Source: a virus. Taken from it: a stretch of DNA of 30,723 nt. The notes under the pieces were generated by a model. The model was given only the letters and a program-made list of their open reading frames with translations, was not told the DNA's origin and did no database searches. Location: positions 1 through 30,723 of the IMG/VR virus record IMGVR_UViG_3300050821_002403; one strand, 5' to 3'. The translations under genes were made by a program, and so were the position numbers. Shown here piece after piece: positions 12,605 through 19,915 of this stretch. The stretch's first letter is position 1; every line of letters starts with the position of its first letter.

Positions 12605-12844
12605 ATGAACCGACGTGGCTTTTTAACGGGATTGATAGCGACTTTGGCCGCGCCAGCAATTGTGCGTTCTGGCCTAATCATGCCGATCAAGCCGTCTTTG
12701 ATCGTTCCTGAGACCATCGGTCCGATTAATCAGATTACGATAGGTATGATTCGCGACCATCTGCTGCCCGGCTTATTCGACGTGTCGGGGTCGTATGAAA
12801 TGTTGCCCCGCCAATGGGCACGTCTTTTCGCACAGGAGACATAA
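12605..12844 (+). CDS. TAT-signal peptide protein carrying a capsid N-terminus-like segment
   Basis: 79 residues, 3 nt after terL. Residues 1-22 are a twin-arginine-type signal: MNRRGFLTG with RR at 3-4, hydrophobic LIATLAAPAIV, then RSGLIMPIKP. Similar small TAT-motif genes sit near portal genes in related phages. The C-terminal part (49-75, IRDHLLPGLFDVSGSYEMLP and on) matches residues 8-34 of the major capsid protein at 24477 in 20 of 27 positions. Whether the protein is exported or binds capsid or scaffold is unknown. Confidence 0.7.
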   Translation: MNRRGFLTGLIATLAAPAIVRSGLIMPIKPSLIVPETIGPINQITIGMIRDHLLPGLFDVSGSYEMLPRQWARLFAQET

Positions 12845-13144
12845 ATGCCACACGAGATTAACGGCGGCGGCGCCGCGCTGAACCCCGCGACGCTCGCGTG
12901 CATCGAACTTCTTGAGCATGTGCTGAAGGACGCCAAGGCGGGGAACGTCACGACGGTTGGGATCGTAGCATGCGGGCCATCGGACTTCGGGGCAAATATC
13001 GCGGGTCCGAACGCGCAGGCGGTTTACATGGGCTGCGGGGTGTTGCAGGCGAAGATTGTTTCGGCTGTGACCCAGCCCGCGCCTGACATGCGGCCGACGA
13101 TTCTGAGGCCTGCTCCGTTAGGGCCGAGGCCAGTGAGGCGGTGA
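12845..13144 (+). CDS. Hypothetical protein, 99 aa
   Basis: An uncommonly simple start: ATG 4 nt after the previous ochre-type stop, with GGAGA upstream. The core CIELLEHVLKDAKAGNVTTV followed by GIVACGPSDFGANIAGPNAQ and CGVLQAKIVSAVT is a pattern of helix, strand and turn seen in small phage proteins of this group. The tail is Pro/Arg-rich (RPTILRPAPLGPRPVRR). Role unknown. Confidence 0.65.
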   Translation: MPHEINGGGAALNPATLACIELLEHVLKDAKAGNVTTVGIVACGPSDFGANIAGPNAQAVYMGCGVLQAKIVSAVTQPAPDMRPTILRPAPLGPRPVRR

Positions 13145-13145
13145 A

Positions 13146-13334
13146 ATGATTGAGCCGCAATGCGTTTTGTACATCAATCAATTTGGCAAGAATTACGACG
13201 ACTTGCCTTACATGGAAGATGCCAAGGAAATTGTTGACGGCACGATTTACCGATCAAAGCAAAACGAGCGTAACGTCTACATCTACCATAGCTCCAACAA
13301 GCAATGGGATGCGTTTGTTTGGAGCTACGCCTAG
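13146..13334 (+). CDS. Hypothetical protein, 62 aa
   Basis: One base after the previous stop. The product is Tyr/Asn/Asp-rich and beta-like: VLYINQFGKNYDDLPYMEDA, IVDGTIYRSKQNERNVYIYH, KQWDAFVWSYA. Codon use is less GC-biased than its neighbours (for example AAA, AAT, GTT), which could mean recent acquisition. No domain recognised. Confidence 0.6.
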   Translation: MIEPQCVLYINQFGKNYDDLPYMEDAKEIVDGTIYRSKQNERNVYIYHSSNKQWDAFVWSYA

Positions 13335-13520
13335 TTTCCCCCTCCCCCGCATTGTGCTAAGGCTGCTTGCGTAGAACCTCTCGGGGAAACTCCCCGTGCG
13401 TCGGCGCGGCGATGCTCGGCTAGAATGAAACCTGATCCTCCGTTCCCTGAGAGGCGGTCGCAAGGCCGGAGTCCATTGTACGGTCAAGGATTGGGACCCG
13501 CGCGCTATCAGGGGGAATGA
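13335..13520 (+). promoter_or_regulatory. Structured leader upstream of the portal gene
   Basis: This 186-nt gap holds no gene. It contains GTGCTA at about 13356, a strong hairpin CGGGG-AAACT-CCCCG (13382-13396) and the motif GGCTAGAATGAAACCTG near 13420-13435. The same order of elements (GTGCTA, GC hairpin, CTAGACTGAGAACCTG) occurs at 29395-29475. It may be a phage promoter or processing signal; GGGGGA at the end serves as ribosome site for the portal GTG. Confidence 0.4.
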
Positions 13521-15737
13521 GTGGCCGAGCCATTACTCGCAACCGACGACATCACGGTAACCATTGAAGGCGACACCGACAATTCGGTGCGCGTTGACCC
13601 CGTAACGGGGACAATCGAGACGGACACCGAAGACGGCGGCATGGTCGTCCACTTCAACGCGAATCAGCAAGCCGGAACGCAAGCAACCGATGACCCCAAA
13701 GAGTTCTACAAAAACCTATGCGAGACGGTCGGCGATGATCGGCTGGGCACGATCTGCGAGGAGTTAATCGAGCAAATTCAGACCGACGATAACTCACGCA
13801 AGGAAATGCTGGACATCCGCGCCCGGGGCCTTGGGTTGATGGGGTTCAAGCTGGAACAGCCGAAATCCGGCGTGGGTGATTCGGCCTCGTCACAGGATGG
13901 TATGTCGGTGGTGACGAACCCGCTGTTGGCGGATGGCTGCCTGAGAGCATGGGCGAACGCGCAAGCCGAGCTGTTGCCGGCGGACGGTCCCTGCAAGGTA
14001 GAGGATTGGGACACCAACGAAACGCAGGCCAACGAGCAATTGGCCGAAGATTTCGAACGAGACATGAATTTTTGGCTGGTCGAGATCGCGACCGAGTATG
14101 TGCCGGACACCCAACACATGCTTTTGTGGGGGACGATATTCGGCGGTTCGGGGATCAAAAAGGTTTACCAGAATCCGAGGCTTAACCGACCATGCTCCGA
14201 GAGCGTGGACGTAAAGGACTTCATCGTTTCGGACACGACGAAGGACCTCAAGACGTGCGAGCGGGTCACGCACCAGATCACGATCCGGCCTTCGGAAATG
14301 AAGCGCCTGCAGATGAAGAAATACTATCGGGATATCCCGTTGCAGCCAGCGACCGCACAAGCCCCCGACGCTGTTTCACAACGCATCGCGGACCAACAGG
14401 GGACCTTGGCGACGCCTTCCGCGCGCCCCGAAGATATGCCCTACACGTTGTGGGAAACGCAGTGCGAATTGAACCTGCCCGATTTTGCGCCGAAGGAATT
14501 TGGGGAACGTGGAATTGCGCTGCCGTATCTGGTCACCATTGAGAAGGATTCGCGCACGATCCTGTCGATTCGGCGGGATTGGAAGCCGGAGGACGAGGAC
14601 TGCCGGCGCAAGCAGATGTACGTCAAATATCCGTACATTCCGGGACCCGGCTTCTACGGCACTGGATTACTGAATGTGCTGGGCAATTCGTCGGCCGCGA
14701 TGACGGCGGCGTGGCGGTTGGCTCTTGATGCCGCGATGTACGGGATTTTCCCCGCCGGTCTGATTTCGGACGAATGCAACCGGCAGAAATCGAGCGTGAT
14801 TCGCCCCGCACCGGGGGAATTGTCGCCAATTCAGACGAACGGCAAGCCGATTGGCGACATGGTTGGTCCCCTTCCATGGGCGGCCGGCAAGGGTCAGGCC
14901 GACATGATGGCTCTGCTGGACAAAATCACGCAGCAGACCAAATCGCTTGGCGGGGCGATTGAGATTCCGGTCAAGGAGGGTGTCAAAGACATCCCGGTCG
15001 GGACGATGCTGGCTTATATCGAACAAGCCGCGCAGATCATGCTCGCGGCCCACAAGGGGATGCACACCGCGCAGAGCGAGGAACTGACGCTGATCGCTGA
15101 TTTATTCCGCGAGAACCCGGAGTCGTTCTGGAAGGGCAACAAGAAGTGGAAAAATTCATGGAATGAGCAGCGGCTGTTTCTGGCGCTGAACGTCTGCACG
15201 TTGAAGCCGCGTTCCGACCCGAACGTGCCGAGCCACGTGCACCGGCTGATGAAGGCGGTAGGCTTAATCCAATTGCTGGAAATTCCTGCCTTTGCGTCGC
15301 TGCTGTCACCCGCAGGAATCTTGGACCGCGTATTGCGGGCGATGAAAGAGGACCCGACGGGCATTCGGGTTTCGCCGCCGCCCCCGAGCGGTCAGCCATC
15401 GCCTGACGAATTGACGGCTGCGGCGAAACTCAAGGAGGCCGACAACAAAGGCCAAAAAGTTCAGGTTGACGCCGCAAAAATCGCGGTCGACGCCAAGAAC
15501 CGCGAAAGGGAATTGGCGGGGGAGGAGACGATTGAGCGCGAACGCCTTGCCCAAACGGCGATTACTCATGCCAGCGACAACAAGAAAGCTGCGGTCGATT
15601 CCGTGCATAAAGCTTCCACACACGGCCTCGCCGTTGCCCAAGCCGCGCATGACGCCGTGATCGACCATGGGGAGTTGGCGATTAAAGCTCACGAAGCGAC
15701 GAAGCCAGAGCCGCCGCCGACGGATGGGGGCACCTAA
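13521..15737 (+). CDS. Portal protein (P22-type)
   Basis: 738 residues, GTG start with GGGGGAATGA upstream. The dodecameric portal forms the DNA gate at the capsid vertex and the docking site for terminase and adaptor. Recognisable parts include the acidic extended N-terminus (TDDITVTIEGD), the wing and stem region with LLADGCLRAWANAQAELLPA, a long alpha/beta body (YPYIPGPGFYGTGLLNVLGN, then AMTAAWRLALDAAMYGIFPA), and the crown with DIPVGTMLAYIEQAAQIMLA. The last 130 residues form an Ala/Lys/Glu coiled barrel. Size fits P22-like portals, which carry a long C-terminal barrel. The first 15 residues share VTIEGD with the scaffold protein at 18252. Confidence 0.88.
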   Translation: MAEPLLATDDITVTIEGDTDNSVRVDPVTGTIETDTEDGGMVVHFNANQQAGTQATDDPKEFYKNLCETVGDDRLGTICEELIEQIQTDDNSRKEMLDIRARGLGLMGFKLEQPKSGVGDSASSQDGMSVVTNPLLADGCLRAWANAQAELLPADGPCKVEDWDTNETQANEQLAEDFERDMNFWLVEIATEYVPDTQHMLLWGTIFGGSGIKKVYQNPRLNRPCSESVDVKDFIVSDTTKDLKTCERVTHQITIRPSEMKRLQMKKYYRDIPLQPATAQAPDAVSQRIADQQGTLATPSARPEDMPYTLWETQCELNLPDFAPKEFGERGIALPYLVTIEKDSRTILSIRRDWKPEDEDCRRKQMYVKYPYIPGPGFYGTGLLNVLGNSSAAMTAAWRLALDAAMYGIFPAGLISDECNRQKSSVIRPAPGELSPIQTNGKPIGDMVGPLPWAAGKGQADMMALLDKITQQTKSLGGAIEIPVKEGVKDIPVGTMLAYIEQAAQIMLAAHKGMHTAQSEELTLIADLFRENPESFWKGNKKWKNSWNEQRLFLALNVCTLKPRSDPNVPSHVHRLMKAVGLIQLLEIPAFASLLSPAGILDRVLRAMKEDPTGIRVSPPPPSGQPSPDELTAAAKLKEADNKGQKVQVDAAKIAVDAKNRERELAGEETIERERLAQTAITHASDNKKAAVDSVHKASTHGLAVAQAAHDAVIDHGELAIKAHEATKPEPPPTDGGT

Positions 15738-15925
15738 TGAAACGGGGACTAAGCTGGAGTTCATGGGGATGGCGAATCTGGCGCATTGATTTCGATTGGG
15801 GGTCGCGCACGCATTGCGGAATCTCTCAATGCAACGATAATTTTGATATTGGGGCGCAAATCTGCGGACGACTCTTGTTTTTCAAGCATTGGAATTGCGA
15901 GAAGAAATCGCCAACTTGCGGCTAA
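15737..15925 (+). CDS. Trp/Cys-rich small protein, 62 aa
   Basis: The ATG shares one base with the portal stop. The sequence begins MKRGLSWSSWGWRIWRIDFD and then carries CGISQCNDNFDIGAQICGRL and two more cysteines near the end (CEKKSPTCG). Short proteins starting with a Trp-rich basic segment behind the portal occur in related phages. Function unknown. Confidence 0.55.
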   Translation: MKRGLSWSSWGWRIWRIDFDWGSRTHCGISQCNDNFDIGAQICGRLLFFKHWNCEKKSPTCG

Positions 15926-15942
15926 GTCGCAAACGGTATAAA
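15916..15942 (+). promoter_or_regulatory. Weak candidate promoter
   Basis: TTGCGG (15916-15921) and TATAAA (15937-15942) are separated by only 15 nt, and a small dyad TTGCG...CGCAA lies between them. The placement, 34 nt before the next ATG, is right but the spacing is short, so the call is tentative. Confidence 0.25.
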
Positions 15943-15975
15943 GAATCTATGCCATGCTTCTGAGCTAGAGGTGAG

Positions 15976-16200
15976 ATGTCAATCGTAAAATCCAAGTCCG
16001 AAGCCGGCTACACAAGCGCAAACTACAGCCAGACTGAATTTTGCCGAGTGTGCAGGTTTATCGCTATTGAAACATCTTCATGCTCAATGGTGAGCGGGCG
16101 AATAAAATACGGCGGGGTTTGTGATTTATTCCAGCGAGATCACGCCAAGAGATCGCTTCCACCGCGCAACTCAACCGCCCGTGCTGGGCAATCGTCTTAG
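15976..16200 (+). CDS. Small protein with a high-potential-iron-sulfur-like Cys pattern
   Basis: 74 residues, with GAGGTGAG immediately before the ATG. The four cysteines at 23, 26, 36 and 49 sit in CRVC, SSCSMVSG and GGVCDLF. This CxxC-C-C spacing with a following 'V.G.I..GG.C..F' run recalls the iron-sulfur-binding core of HiPIP proteins, but the chain lacks the usual length and it may instead bind zinc. The C-terminal 20 residues are basic. It lies between the portal and a basic virion-type protein. Confidence 0.5.
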   Translation: MSIVKSKSEAGYTSANYSQTEFCRVCRFIAIETSSCSMVSGRIKYGGVCDLFQRDHAKRSLPPRNSTARAGQSS

Positions 16201-16214
16201 AGAGGATTGATCCC

Positions 16215-17108
16215 ATGCATCCCTTCGGCAAGCACCGCGATCACATTATTCAACGCGAGCGAGTTTCGCACATCGCGGGCCACAAGCACCGCGCCTCGGG
16301 GGGCAAGGTCCGCCATGCCGACGAAAAGCAGGACCGCGCCCTGATCAAAGAAATGATCCACGACGAAGCTGAGGGCAAGCGCGCCAAGCACCGCCGCGAC
16401 CGACCAATGAGGGCAAAGGGCGGGAAGGTTGGCCACAAGAAGCACAGCAACGTCACGGTCAATGTCCTTTCTGGGCACGGTGGTCCGCAGCCGGTTCCCG
16501 TGCCGCTGCCGCCCCCTCCGGGCGCTGGCGGTCCCCCTCCGATGCCGCCTCCTGGCTTGGGCGCACCAGCTCCGGGCGGTCCGCCTCCGATGGCGGGTGC
16601 TGGTTTGCCGCCGATGCCTCCCCGCAAACATGGCGGACGCATCAAGCGAGCTGAGGGCGGCGGCGCGAACGAGTATGCCGCACCGCAAGGTTCGGCGGCA
16701 CGACGCGCGCAGGATGGCAAGGACGGCCAACCCCGCGCTCGCGGCGGAAAGCTGTTTTCGGACGGCCACACGGCCAAGCCGATGCGTGCGAAGGGCGGCA
16801 GCGTAAAGTCCGGCCCCGCATGGGAGGAAGGCAAGCGGCTGGGGACGCACGTGCAGCACACGCCTGCCAAGGAAGTCGACATCAAGAACATGAATCGCCC
16901 GCGCCCAATAACGTATGCGAAGGGTGGCGCGGTCGAACACCGAGAGGTCAAGTTCAAGGCGGCAGGCGGCATGGTCAGTTTTCGCGCTCGCGGAGGTAAG
17001 CTTGAGGCTCCGCAGGGCATCGCCAAGGCCACGAAGCTTTCGGGCGGTGCGGGCGGTGGCATCGGCCGGCGCGAGAAGGCGAAAGAGTATGGCCACAAGG
17101 GACTGTAG
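16215..17108 (+). CDS. Basic Gly/Pro-rich virion-type protein, 297 aa
   Basis: GAGAGGATTGATCCC precedes the ATG. The protein is rich in Lys, Arg, His, Gly and Pro with a recurring [R/A]xGGK motif (ASGGKVRH, RAKGGKVGHK, RARGGKLFSD, RAKGGSVKSG, YAKGGAVEHR). A Pro-rich central stretch (PLPPPPGAGGPPPMPP and on) separates halves, and the C-terminus ends GGAGGGIGRREKAKEYG. Phages of several families carry basic proteins with this ending near the head genes; they are probably DNA-associated or internal virion components. Residues GKRAKHRRDRPMRAKGGKVG recur in the protein at 26505. Confidence 0.65.
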   Translation: MHPFGKHRDHIIQRERVSHIAGHKHRASGGKVRHADEKQDRALIKEMIHDEAEGKRAKHRRDRPMRAKGGKVGHKKHSNVTVNVLSGHGGPQPVPVPLPPPPGAGGPPPMPPPGLGAPAPGGPPPMAGAGLPPMPPRKHGGRIKRAEGGGANEYAAPQGSAARRAQDGKDGQPRARGGKLFSDGHTAKPMRAKGGSVKSGPAWEEGKRLGTHVQHTPAKEVDIKNMNRPRPITYAKGGAVEHREVKFKAAGGMVSFRARGGKLEAPQGIAKATKLSGGAGGGIGRREKAKEYGHKGL

Positions 17109-17115
17109 GAAGTCG

Positions 17116-17373
17116 ATGGCGCTCGCTAACATGGGACCGCCAGTGCCACGGGCACCTGAGCGGCCTCCCGAGCCTGTGAGAATCTATGCCGACGATGACG
17201 TGCGCTTGCCCCGCCGTCTCTCGAAATTCCTGCAGGAGCGGATCGACAGTTATTCGAAAACCGTCCTACAGGGTGGCTGCACGCTGGAGCTTTACAAAGA
17301 ACTCACAGGCAAGATCGCGGGGCTGAGCGAGGCCTTGCGGGAATGCGAGTCTATCAGTAAAGAGATTGAATAG
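17116..17373 (+). CDS. Hypothetical helical protein, 85 aa
   Basis: AGGAAG precedes the ATG at 17116; an ATG five codons later is an alternative. The frame is open upstream but only as a shadow of the basic gene. A Pro-rich N-terminus (MGPPVPRAPERPPEPVRI) precedes an alpha-helical half with LSKFLQERIDSYSKTVLQGG and KIAGLSEALRECESISKEIE, likely coiled. Function unknown. Confidence 0.6.
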   Translation: MALANMGPPVPRAPERPPEPVRIYADDDVRLPRRLSKFLQERIDSYSKTVLQGGCTLELYKELTGKIAGLSEALRECESISKEIE

Positions 17374-17450
17374 CTGGCCACGCGGCGCAGCGTTCGGGGC
17401 GACCCCATGCCGATCACAACGGCCACGCGGCCACAAGGTTAGACACAGCG

Positions 17451-17486
17451 AGCGCCAGCCCAAACGGGCGAGGCGCTTTTATTTTT
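17451..17486 (+). terminator. Intrinsic terminator before the co-chaperonin gene
   Basis: AGCGCC and GGCGCT form the outer stem and GCCC/GGGC the inner stem around AAAC, followed by TTTTATTTTT. A textbook structure. It closes the portal-to-17373 transcription segment, so the following genes need read-through or their own promoter. Confidence 0.85.
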
Positions 17487-17495
17487 GAGGGATTA

Positions 17496-17909
17496 ATGGC
17501 CAAGTCTAATGCAATGCAGAAGGCAGTCGAGATTTCTGAATCGCGACTTGGGGACAAAGAGCGGCATCTGAATGCGCTGGGGACTTTCGATGCCGAAGTT
17601 CTCCACAGCCAAGTAGTCTGCATGACCTACATCCAGCCTTCGGTTACCGAGGGCGGAGTACACCTTCCCGATGTGACTTTGCAGGAAGACCGGTTTCAAG
17701 GGAAAATCGCGTTCGTGGTTGCGATGGGACCGGGTGCATTCAAGGACGATAAGGTGGCACAGTTTCATGGGACGCAATTGAGGGTGGGGGATTGGGTTTT
17801 CGTGCGCCCATCCGATGGAATGGAATTTTTCTACAACGGCAATACGCTCCGGATTTTCGAGGATGTGGATATCCGCATGCGCATCGAAAATCCGCGGAAT
17901 TGGTGGTGA
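17496..17909 (+). CDS. GroES-like co-chaperonin (Cpn10 fold)
   Basis: 137 residues with GAGGGATTA before the ATG. The segment from 43 on, MTYIQPSVTEGGVHLPDVT, has the mobile-loop and roof pattern of Cpn10 proteins ('T.GG..LPD'); QGKIAFVVAMGPGAF and LRVGDWVFVRPSDGMEFFYN match the beta-barrel core, and FEDVDIRMRI the last strand. The N-terminal 40 residues are helical and not part of GroES. Phage co-chaperonins such as T4 gp31 replace host GroES to let GroEL fold the capsid protein; the location between head genes fits. No GroEL is encoded. Confidence 0.82.
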   Translation: MAKSNAMQKAVEISESRLGDKERHLNALGTFDAEVLHSQVVCMTYIQPSVTEGGVHLPDVTLQEDRFQGKIAFVVAMGPGAFKDDKVAQFHGTQLRVGDWVFVRPSDGMEFFYNGNTLRIFEDVDIRMRIENPRNWW

Positions 17910-17912
17910 GTT

Positions 17913-18248
17913 ATGTTTACCCGAGAAGAATCGTGGAAGATGTCGGAACCTGAAAAGGTTCTTGCGCTCATAAAGGAAATCGGAATTTGGCGGCTGGGAA
18001 ACTTCGATGGGTGTATCTGTTCCAGTTTCAAATTGCGTGACGTTAATGTGGACATATCCTGCGGCAAGGGCATGGACCGCGCTGCACGCGTCTACAGTAA
18101 CTCAATGGACTTCATGGAAGATCACGACGAGCAAATGAAGGACATAGCTGAGGAAATAAAGCGGCAAGCGGAACAATCCGATGAGCGTGGACCAATCCCG
18201 GTATTTTTCGAGGAATGGAAAAACCCCAATAAATCGGCGAGGGCATAA
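17913..18248 (+). CDS. Hypothetical protein, 111 aa
   Basis: 3 nt after the previous stop. The product starts MFTREESWKMSEPEKVLALI, has a short beta part with CICSSFKLRDVNVDISCGKG, and a helical charged end (DHDEQMKDIAEEIKRQAEQS). Codon use is somewhat less GC-rich than in the neighbours. No known domain. Confidence 0.6.
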   Translation: MFTREESWKMSEPEKVLALIKEIGIWRLGNFDGCICSSFKLRDVNVDISCGKGMDRAARVYSNSMDFMEDHDEQMKDIAEEIKRQAEQSDERGPIPVFFEEWKNPNKSARA

Positions 18249-18251
18249 CCA

Positions 18252-19268
18252 ATGGCAGGGGATGACGATATCGTTGTGACGATTGAGGGCGACGATCCGC
18301 CGGTGGGCGATCAGGTCGTGGTGGTTGACGCGACCGATGGCAAGACGCGCGCGCAACCCGACGATCCAGTGGAGGCACTCAAGGCGCAGTTGGCCGAAAA
18401 GACGGCCGAGGCCGAGAAGGCGACACAGCGCGCCACGACCGCTGAATCGGTGGCGGGCCAGAGCACGCAACGCGCAGCGGCTTTGGAGCGCGAAGTCACG
18501 TCGGCCCGCACCGAGGTCGCGCAGAGCACCAAGGCGACAATTGAGAGCGGGATAGCGGCGGCTAAAGCTGAGGCCGATGCGGCGCAGGAGGCTTTCGAGA
18601 CGGCATTTGAGGCGGGCGACAAGAAGGCATTGAGCGCGGCGCAGCGCCGTCTTGCAGAGGCCGCCGCCGACATGCGGATGCTGGAGCAAGCCAAGGCCGA
18701 ACTGCCGACGGAGCCGGTGAAGCGCGCGGAACCTGCGCAGCCCGCACCACAGCCGATGAATCAGGCCGAGGCGTGGGTTTCCGGTCTGTCCGGACCATCG
18801 CAAACGTGGGTGCGTGCCCATATGGACTACGCGACAGACCCGCGCAAAAATGCCAAGGTGGTTTCCGCACACCATGACGCCGTGGCTGAGGGTATCACTC
18901 CTGACACCAAGGAATATTTTGACCACTTGGAAACATTTCTCGGCATGAAACAGAAAACGCAGACAGAACAGCGCGATCTCAAGCCGAACGGCGGCACGCA
19001 ACCATCGCAGCGGCGACCGAGCGCGCCAGTTGCGCCAGTGACGCCAACGGCGGGCGGCGTGCAAGGCGGTGGGGCCACCGAGGTCAAGCTGACGAAGGGC
19101 GAGGCTGAACGTGCCACCGACGGGAGTTTGGTCTGGAACTATCCGGACCCGACTGGCAAAAACCGCTGGCAGAAGGGCGATCCCATCGGCATTCAAGAGA
19201 TGGCTCGGCGCAAGATGGCGCTGACGAAAGAGGGCCGCTACCACAACGCAAACGTGGACGGGACTTGA
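18252..19268 (+). CDS. Capsid scaffolding protein
   Basis: 338 residues, high Ala/Glu/Lys. N-terminal acidic beta stretch (DDDIVVTIEGDDPP), then a long coiled coil from about 40 to 160 (AQLAEKTAEAEKATQRATTA, AAAKAEADAAQEAFETAFEA). A globular part follows with WVSGLSGPSQTWVRAHMDYA. After a Pro/Thr linker, the C-terminus carries a basic, Trp-containing tail (ERATDGSLVWNYPDPTGKNR) of the sort that binds capsid subunits. Scaffolds of this layout direct procapsid assembly and exit before packaging. Position between portal and capsid genes supports the role. Confidence 0.75.
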   Translation: MAGDDDIVVTIEGDDPPVGDQVVVVDATDGKTRAQPDDPVEALKAQLAEKTAEAEKATQRATTAESVAGQSTQRAAALEREVTSARTEVAQSTKATIESGIAAAKAEADAAQEAFETAFEAGDKKALSAAQRRLAEAAADMRMLEQAKAELPTEPVKRAEPAQPAPQPMNQAEAWVSGLSGPSQTWVRAHMDYATDPRKNAKVVSAHHDAVAEGITPDTKEYFDHLETFLGMKQKTQTEQRDLKPNGGTQPSQRRPSAPVAPVTPTAGGVQGGGATEVKLTKGEAERATDGSLVWNYPDPTGKNRWQKGDPIGIQEMARRKMALTKEGRYHNANVDGT

Positions 19269-19915
19269 TGCGGACAGACCCGAAATCTTTCCCCAATTCG
19301 GTGCGCGATGCTGTGCAGGAATTGTGGGGCATGGGATACGCGGTTGTCCCGCTTCTCTCTCTTACCGAATTGTTGGACCTCCCCAAGCCGCGAACTGGCA
19401 TGTCGTATCAATGGCACGACAAACCGACGCTTGATGGCTGGAAGGCCGTTCCGTGCTCGCGGCATCCCGGCTTATTCGCGCCGCTCGGCTCGTCAGACGA
19501 TATTTGTGTACACCACCTCTATCTGCTGGAGCGGCCAAAAGCCGAAACCGATGCTGCGTTGCAGGCCGCGCGCGACAAGGCGAAAAAGAACGTCGATGAC
19601 TGGTTTGGGCGGCAAGCTGACCATGGCTTGAGCGGCACGGTGACGGTGCTTGGTGAAAGCGGTTCGCACCGCACCGCTGAGGTCACGGAAATCGGCGAAC
19701 GGCAGTCGCTCCGCACGAAGGTTCCTCCTGAGATGTTCGAACACTTGGCAGAATTGCTGCGTGAACGCGACCGATTGTTGGTAGCGATGCAGGAGGAAAG
19801 CGTTATCTCGATTGAGCAACTTCCGAGCGCCCGCGAAACCTGCCTCAGGGTTGCGATTGAAAACATCAGGACGAAATACGCCGCGCCTGCGGCTACGGAG
19901 GCCACCAATGGGTAA
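19268..19915 (+). CDS. Hypothetical phage protein, 215 aa
   Basis: The ATG overlaps the scaffold stop by 1 nt (an upstream in-frame TTG is not needed). Sequence features are GMGYAVVPLLSLTELLDLPK, HPGLFAPLGSSDDICVHHLY, and a helical middle with AETDAALQAARDKAKKNVDD. The C-terminal helical block is EMFEHLAELLRERDRLLVAM. Proteins of this length lie between scaffold and capsid in related phages; they may be virion components. Function unknown. Confidence 0.65.
   Translation: MRTDPKSFPNSVRDAVQELWGMGYAVVPLLSLTELLDLPKPRTGMSYQWHDKPTLDGWKAVPCSRHPGLFAPLGSSDDICVHHLYLLERPKAETDAALQAARDKAKKNVDDWFGRQADHGLSGTVTVLGESGSHRTAEVTEIGERQSLRTKVPPEMFEHLAELLRERDRLLVAMQEESVISIEQLPSARETCLRVAIENIRTKYAAPAATEATNG

Noticed and set aside
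16197-17132. Long minus-strand frames (311 and 282 aa) over the basic protein gene
   Set aside because: They are mirror images of a GC-rich, Pro/Gly/Lys-coding gene with low-complexity translation and no ribosome site; the plus frame has the repeated leader and a coherent product.
18102-19244. 380-aa minus-strand frame
   Set aside because: It runs antisense to the coiled-coil scaffold gene, a region in which high GC suppresses stops. The product is Arg/Leu-rich with no recognisable domain.
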